DNA of 18,130 bases from positions 1 to 18,130 of the forward strand of contig VBJR01000227.1 in the NCBI GenBank assembly GCA_005880175.1, given 5' to 3'. The DNA comes from Chloroflexota bacterium (GTDB lineage Bacteria; Chloroflexota; Dormibacteria; Dormibacterales; Dormibacteraceae). The position numbers were made by a program, and so were the translations under genes. Shown piece by piece: positions 14,697 to 18,130 of this stretch. The notes beneath the pieces are model-generated. The model was not told where the DNA came from and ran no database searches. It worked only from the letters and a program-made list of their open reading frames with translations. Numbering within the stretch: the first letter of the stretch is position 1; the number at the start of each line of letters is the position of its first letter.

Positions 14697-17600
14697 CTAC
14701 TCGTACCTGATCGCCTGGACGGGGTCCAGCCGGGACGCGCGGACCGCGGGCAGGAGGCCGCTCAGCGCGCTGATCCCGATCGCCACGACCACGGCCGCCA
14801 CGCCGATGAGCGGGTTGAGCTCGAACAGGCGGAGGCCGCCGGCCGAGCCCTGGCTCTGCGCCACGCGGTCGATCAGGTCGTTGCCGACCTTGGCCAGCAG
14901 CGCCGACACCAGCACGCCGGCGATGCCGCCCGCGATCCCGATCAGGCCCGACTCGGCCACGAAGATCAGCGCCATGTCGCGGGCCCGCGAGCCCAGCGCT
15001 TTGAAGACGCCGATCTCCCGTGTCCGCTCCAGCACGGCCGAGAACATGGTGTTCGCGATGCCCAGGGCCGCCACGGCGAGCGCGATCACGGCCAGGCCGG
15101 CCAGCGCCAGCTCGACGTAGTTCAGCCGCTCGGCGAACGCCCGCAGCTGGTCCTCGTTGGTGGTCGCCGAGTAGCCCGCCTGCTGCGCCTCGTCGCGCAC
15201 CGTGGTCACGTGGTTGAGCGAATCGGCCATCAGCGTGATGCCGACGTACGGGTCGCGCGTCCAGTTGTTGGCGCTGCGCATGTTCACCGTGAACTGGTTG
15301 GCGGTCTCGTACGGGAGCAGCGCCCACGAGGGATCGCCGCCCGGCGCGCCGCTGGCCACGCCGACCACGGTCAGCACCAGCTGCTGCGGTTTGGAGGCGG
15401 CCGCGCTGGTGCCCGGCGGCCCCTGGTACAGGCCGGTGAACCGCATCTTGTGGCCGAGCGCGTCCGCCGGGCCCCAGCCGAACTTGCGGGCCTGGTCGGC
15501 GGTCAGGATCACCTCCTGGGCCGCGTCGTCGGTCGGCAGCCGGCCGGCGACCAGGATGTCCGAGCGCGGCGAGTGCGAGCGCTGCGGGGGCAGGCCCACG
15601 ACCGAGTATGCCGGCGGGTTCTTGCCCCCGTCGGGCCCCAGCGTGCCGCCCACGATCGTCTGGCCCCAGCCGAGCTGGACCGAGTTCATCGTCTCCAGGT
15701 TGGCGAGGGCGGTCGAGTCGAGCGCGCGGGGCTGGCCGCCGGGGAGCGGGCCGCGGATGTCCACCGTCTGGAGCTGCGTGTCCGACGTCACCGTGTCCAC
15801 GACCTGCTGCTGGAGGCCGGCCGCCAGCGACAGGATCATGCTCATCACGCCGATGCCGATCGCCACGCCGGCCGCGGTGATCGCCGTGCGCAGCGGGCGC
15901 CGGCCCGTGCTCTGCAGGCCGAGCTTGATCGCGTCGGAGCGGGAGAGCCGCCGCGGCGGATCCAGCTGCTCGGGCGCGCGGCCGGTGCGGCGGGGCGACT
16001 GCACCCCCGGCACCACCTTGCCGTCCCGGAGCCGGATGGCCCGGTCGGCCCGCCGCGCCACCTCCGGGTCGTGCGTGACCAGGATGACGGTGCAGCCGTT
16101 GCGGTTGAGCTCCTGGAGCAGGTCGAGCACCTCGGCCCCGCGGGAGGAGTCGAGGTTGCCCGTCGGCTCGTCGGCCAGGATCAGGCCGGGCCGGTTGGCC
16201 AGGGACCGGGCGACGGCGACGCGCTGCTGCTCGCCGCCGGACAGCCGGCCGCCGCGCACGCGGGCGCGGTGGCCCATGCCCACCAGCTCGAGCAGGCGCC
16301 GGGCGCGCTGACGGCGCTCCTCCAGCGGGACGCCGGCGAGCAGCATGGGCAGCGCGACGTTGTCCTCCGCCGTGAGCGAGGCCACGAGGTTGAATGTCTG
16401 GAAGATGATGCCGACGCGCTGCAGCCGGTAGTCGTCGAGCTGCGCGCGGCCGACCTGGTCGAGCGCGGCCCCGGCCGCGTAGACCCGGCCCTTGCTGGGC
16501 CGGTCGAGGCCGCCGAGCAGCGCGAGCAGCGTGGACTTGCCGCAGCCCGAGGGCCCGGTGATCGCCACGAACTCGCCCGGCGCGACCTCGAACGACACGT
16601 TCTGCAGCGCCGCGACCTGGACGTCGCCCGACTTGAACACGCGGCTCACGTCGTCGATGCGGAGGCCGAGGGGCTGGCCGAGCAGGTCCCACGTCTCGCC
16701 CCGGATGGAGGCGGCCGGGCGCGCCGGCTGGACCTCGGGAACGACGAACGGGTCGTCGTCCGGCTCCGGTTCGGGCGCGGCCACCGGGGGTGGACCGGCG
16801 GGCGGGCGCGGGCTCAGGCCCGGGCGCGGCGGGGCCCCGGGTGGGGGTCCGAGCCGGGCCTGCGGCGCAGGCGGCGGTCCGCCCACCGTTCCCTGCGGAC
16901 GGGAGGGCATGCCGGTGGGCCGGGTGCCGCTCGGCGGTCGCGGCGGCAGCACGCCCGGCGGGGGCGCGCTCGGCGGCGGCGGCACGCCCGGGGGCAGGGC
17001 GCCCGGAGGCGGCCCCGATGGCGGGCGGACGCCCGGCCGGCCGGCGGACGACGGCGGTGCGGCAGGCAGCGGCCCCGGCGGCGGGACCAGCGGCCGGGGC
17101 CGGGACGGGATCTCGGGACCCGCCGGCGGCGGCCGCAGCGACGGGGTGGGCGGCGGCGCGACCGGCGGCGGCGGCGCGACCGGCGGCGGCGCGGGCGCCT
17201 GGGCCGCGGGGGCAGGGCCCGGCGGAGGCGGCGGCCGTTCCACCGGCGGCCCGCCCGAGGCGCCGGTCGGGCGGGCCGGGGACGCGGGCGGGCGCGGGGT
17301 CACGGGCGGCGGGGCGGTCGGGAGCGGGCCCGGCGGCGCCGGCAGCGGGGTGGGCGGCGCCGGCATCCGGGTCACCGGCCGCGTCGCCGCCTCGTCCGGG
17401 TTGGGCCGCGCCGGCGGCCGGGGCACGAACGGCGCGCTCGGCGGCGGGGGCGCCGCCGGGGCGCTGGGGCCCGGGTCGCTCGGCGGAGTCCGGCGCGTGA
17501 TCGGCGGCGGCGGCGCGTTCGAGGCCGGGCTCGCATCGCCGGCGGGCGTCCGGCGCGTCATGGACGGCGGCGGGACGCTCGGGCCAGCTTCGCCAGCGGG

Positions 17601-18130
17601 CGTCCGGCGTGTCATCGGCGGCGGCAAGGCGCTTGGGCCCGGGTCGCCAGCGGGCGTCCGGCGTGTCATGGACGGCGGCGGGCCGCTCGGGCCGGCTTCG
17701 CCGGCCGGCGTCCGGCGCGTCATCGGCGGCGGAGCGCCGGGGCTGTCTTCGCCGATCGGCGTCCGCCGCGTGATCGGCGGCCGCGGGGGCACGCCCGGCG
17801 GCGGCACGATCGAGGCCGGCGGCGTGCCGCCCAGGCGGGGCGGCGGCGCGGGCGGGCGCGGCGCGACGGGTCCGCTCGGGCGTGGCCCGACCGGCGACGA
17901 GCCGGTGGCCGGCCTCGGCGGAGGCGTCGGACCGGCGGGCCGCATCGGCCGCGCGATCGGTCGCGTGCCCGCCTCCGGCGGCGGAGGCGGCGGAGGCGAC
18001 ACGGGAGTTCGGGTGGTGGGAGCGTCGGGCCGCGGCGCATCCTGCGCCGGCCGCTTCGCGTCGGCGGTGGCGCCGTTCTCGGTGCCCTTCGGCCTGGTCT
18101 CGCCCGAGGGGCCGCGACCGTCGGTGGTCT
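14697..18130 (-). CDS. MacB-type ABC transporter (ATPase-permease fusion) with long proline-rich N terminus; partial
   Basis: The first in-frame start is GTG 18002 (1101 residues), but the frame stays open to the right edge with a similar hydrophilic composition, so the gene probably begins outside. Numbering from 18002: residues 1-440 are extremely Pro/Gly/Ala-rich and disordered, with six units centred on T-R-R-T-P at about 70-172. The ATPase follows: Walker [10 protein letters not shown] near 482, signature L-S-G-G-E near 587, Walker B L-I-L-A-D-E-P near 610 and T-H-D near 640. The MacB/FtsX permease has one helix near 705, an outer domain of about 250 residues, then three helices and an end reading [10 protein letters not shown]. 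MacB relatives do not transport in the classical way but drive envelope proteins or export lipoproteins, peptides or drugs. The long cytoplasmic extension is unusual. Acyl-CoA dehydrogenase genes follow after 12 nt. Confidence 0.92.
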   Translation of the reverse strand, partial: TTDGRGPSGETRPKGTENGATADAKRPAQDAPRPDAPTTRTPVSPPPPPPPEAGTRPIARPMRPAGPTPPPRPATGSSPVGPRPSGPVAPRPPAPPPRLGGTPPASIVPPPGVPPRPPITRRTPIGEDSPGAPPPMTRRTPAGEAGPSGPPPSMTRRTPAGDPGPSALPPPMTRRTPAGEAGPSVPPPSMTRRTPAGDASPASNAPPPPITRRTPPSDPGPSAPAAPPPPSAPFVPRPPARPNPDEAATRPVTRMPAPPTPLPAPPGPLPTAPPPVTPRPPASPARPTGASGGPPVERPPPPPGPAPAAQAPAPPPVAPPPPVAPPPTPSLRPPPAGPEIPSRPRPLVPPPGPLPAAPPSSAGRPGVRPPSGPPPGALPPGVPPPPSAPPPGVLPPRPPSGTRPTGMPSRPQGTVGGPPPAPQARLGPPPGAPPRPGLSPRPPAGPPPVAAPEPEPDDDPFVVPEVQPARPAASIRGETWDLLGQPLGLRIDDVSRVFKSGDVQVAALQNVSFEVAPGEFVAITGPSGCGKSTLLALLGGLDRPSKGRVYAAGAALDQVGRAQLDDYRLQRVGIIFQTFNLVASLTAEDNVALPMLLAGVPLEERRQRARRLLELVGMGHRARVRGGRLSGGEQQRVAVARSLANRPGLILADEPTGNLDSSRGAEVLDLLQELNRNGCTVILVTHDPEVARRADRAIRLRDGKVVPGVQSPRRTGRAPEQLDPPRRLSRSDAIKLGLQSTGRRPLRTAITAAGVAIGIGVMSMILSLAAGLQQQVVDTVTSDTQLQTVDIRGPLPGGQPRALDSTALANLETMNSVQLGWGQTIVGGTLGPDGGKNPPAYSVVGLPPQRSHSPRSDILVAGRLPTDDAAQEVILTADQARKFGWGPADALGHKMRFTGLYQGPPGTSAAASKPQQLVLTVVGVASGAPGGDPSWALLPYETANQFTVNMRSANNWTRDPYVGITLMADSLNHVTTVRDEAQQAGYSATTNEDQLRAFAERLNYVELALAGLAVIALAVAALGIANTMFSAVLERTREIGVFKALGSRARDMALIFVAESGLIGIAGGIAGVLVSALLAKVGNDLIDRVAQSQGSAGGLRLFELNPLIGVAAVVVAIGISALSGLLPAVRASRLDPVQAIRYE
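17488..17790 (-). repeat. Imperfect tandem repeats, six units of about 54 bp, coding for T-R-R-T-P units
   Basis: The plus strand shows a GTCCG(G/C)CG(C/T)GT(C/G)AT core beginning at 17488, 17548, 17602, 17656, 17710 and 17761, giving periods of 60, 54, 54, 54 and 51 bp. All are multiples of three, so the frame of the ABC transporter is kept. Each unit encodes about 18 residues: a P-P-P stretch, [11 protein letters not shown] and a short G-P-S linker. Unit length varies by whole codons, which suggests expansion and contraction by recombination under selection for the reading frame. Confidence 0.8.

Noticed and set aside
13936..16692. 918-codon minus-strand open frame overlapping the ABC transporter and dehydrogenase
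   Set aside because: It spans two confidently identified genes in another frame and is an Arg/Gly/Ala/Pro-rich shadow.
17488..17790. CRISPR-like direct repeats
   Set aside because: The periodic units are in frame within a coding region, vary by whole codons and have no unique spacers.

Overview
The window reads as a gene-dense stretch of chromosome from a very GC-rich bacterium, most probably a high-GC Terrabacteria lineage (Actinomycetota, Dormibacterota or Chloroflexota; I cannot decide between them from sequence alone). The grounds are the strong G/C bias at third codon positions, frequent GTG/TTG starts, GTGA stop-start overlaps, and several promoters of the TANNNT type that lie only 6-8 nt before a start codon, as in leaderless transcripts. 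I see no tRNA, rRNA, CRISPR array, insertion sequence or phage gene, and no stretch of more than 300 bases lacks a gene.

Left end (1-1725). A divergent intergenic region separates the first codons of a probable VOC-family protein (minus, running off the window) from a plus-strand pair: a small three-helix membrane protein and a TetR regulator. Two palindromes in that region fit the pattern TnnAACnnGTTnnA and flank a -10 element, which suggests autoregulation. A DUF4760-like protein follows with its own leaderless-type promoter and runs 53 bp into the gene facing it.

1673-5367. A minus-strand pair (proline-iminopeptidase-like hydrolase, then PLP-dependent threonine/serine dehydratase) is coupled by a GTGA overlap. 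It is divergent from a plus-strand pair (SDR oxidoreductase, Gfo/Idh/MocA oxidoreductase) 2 nt apart. The two units share a very short bidirectional promoter region containing an inverted repeat.

5390-8016. A compact flavin electron-transfer operon: a bis-heme ferric-reductase-like membrane flavoprotein, a membrane-anchored FMN-binding domain protein with an intact flavinylation motif, and ApbE, the enzyme that attaches FMN to that motif. Together they would move electrons from cytoplasmic NAD(P)H through hemes to a covalently bound flavin outside the membrane.

8032-18130, all minus strand. In order of transcription: an ABC transporter (MacB type) with a huge proline-rich N-terminal extension that is cut by the window edge, two adjacent acyl-CoA dehydrogenase subunits, molybdopterin molybdenumtransferase MoeA, excinuclease subunit UvrB with a promoter that carries a near-consensus SOS box, and a PIG-V-like mannosyltransferase whose true start is unclear. 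The most unusual items are the proline-rich ABC transporter, the flavinylation operon whose ApbE lacks a signal peptide, and the paired TetR-type operators.
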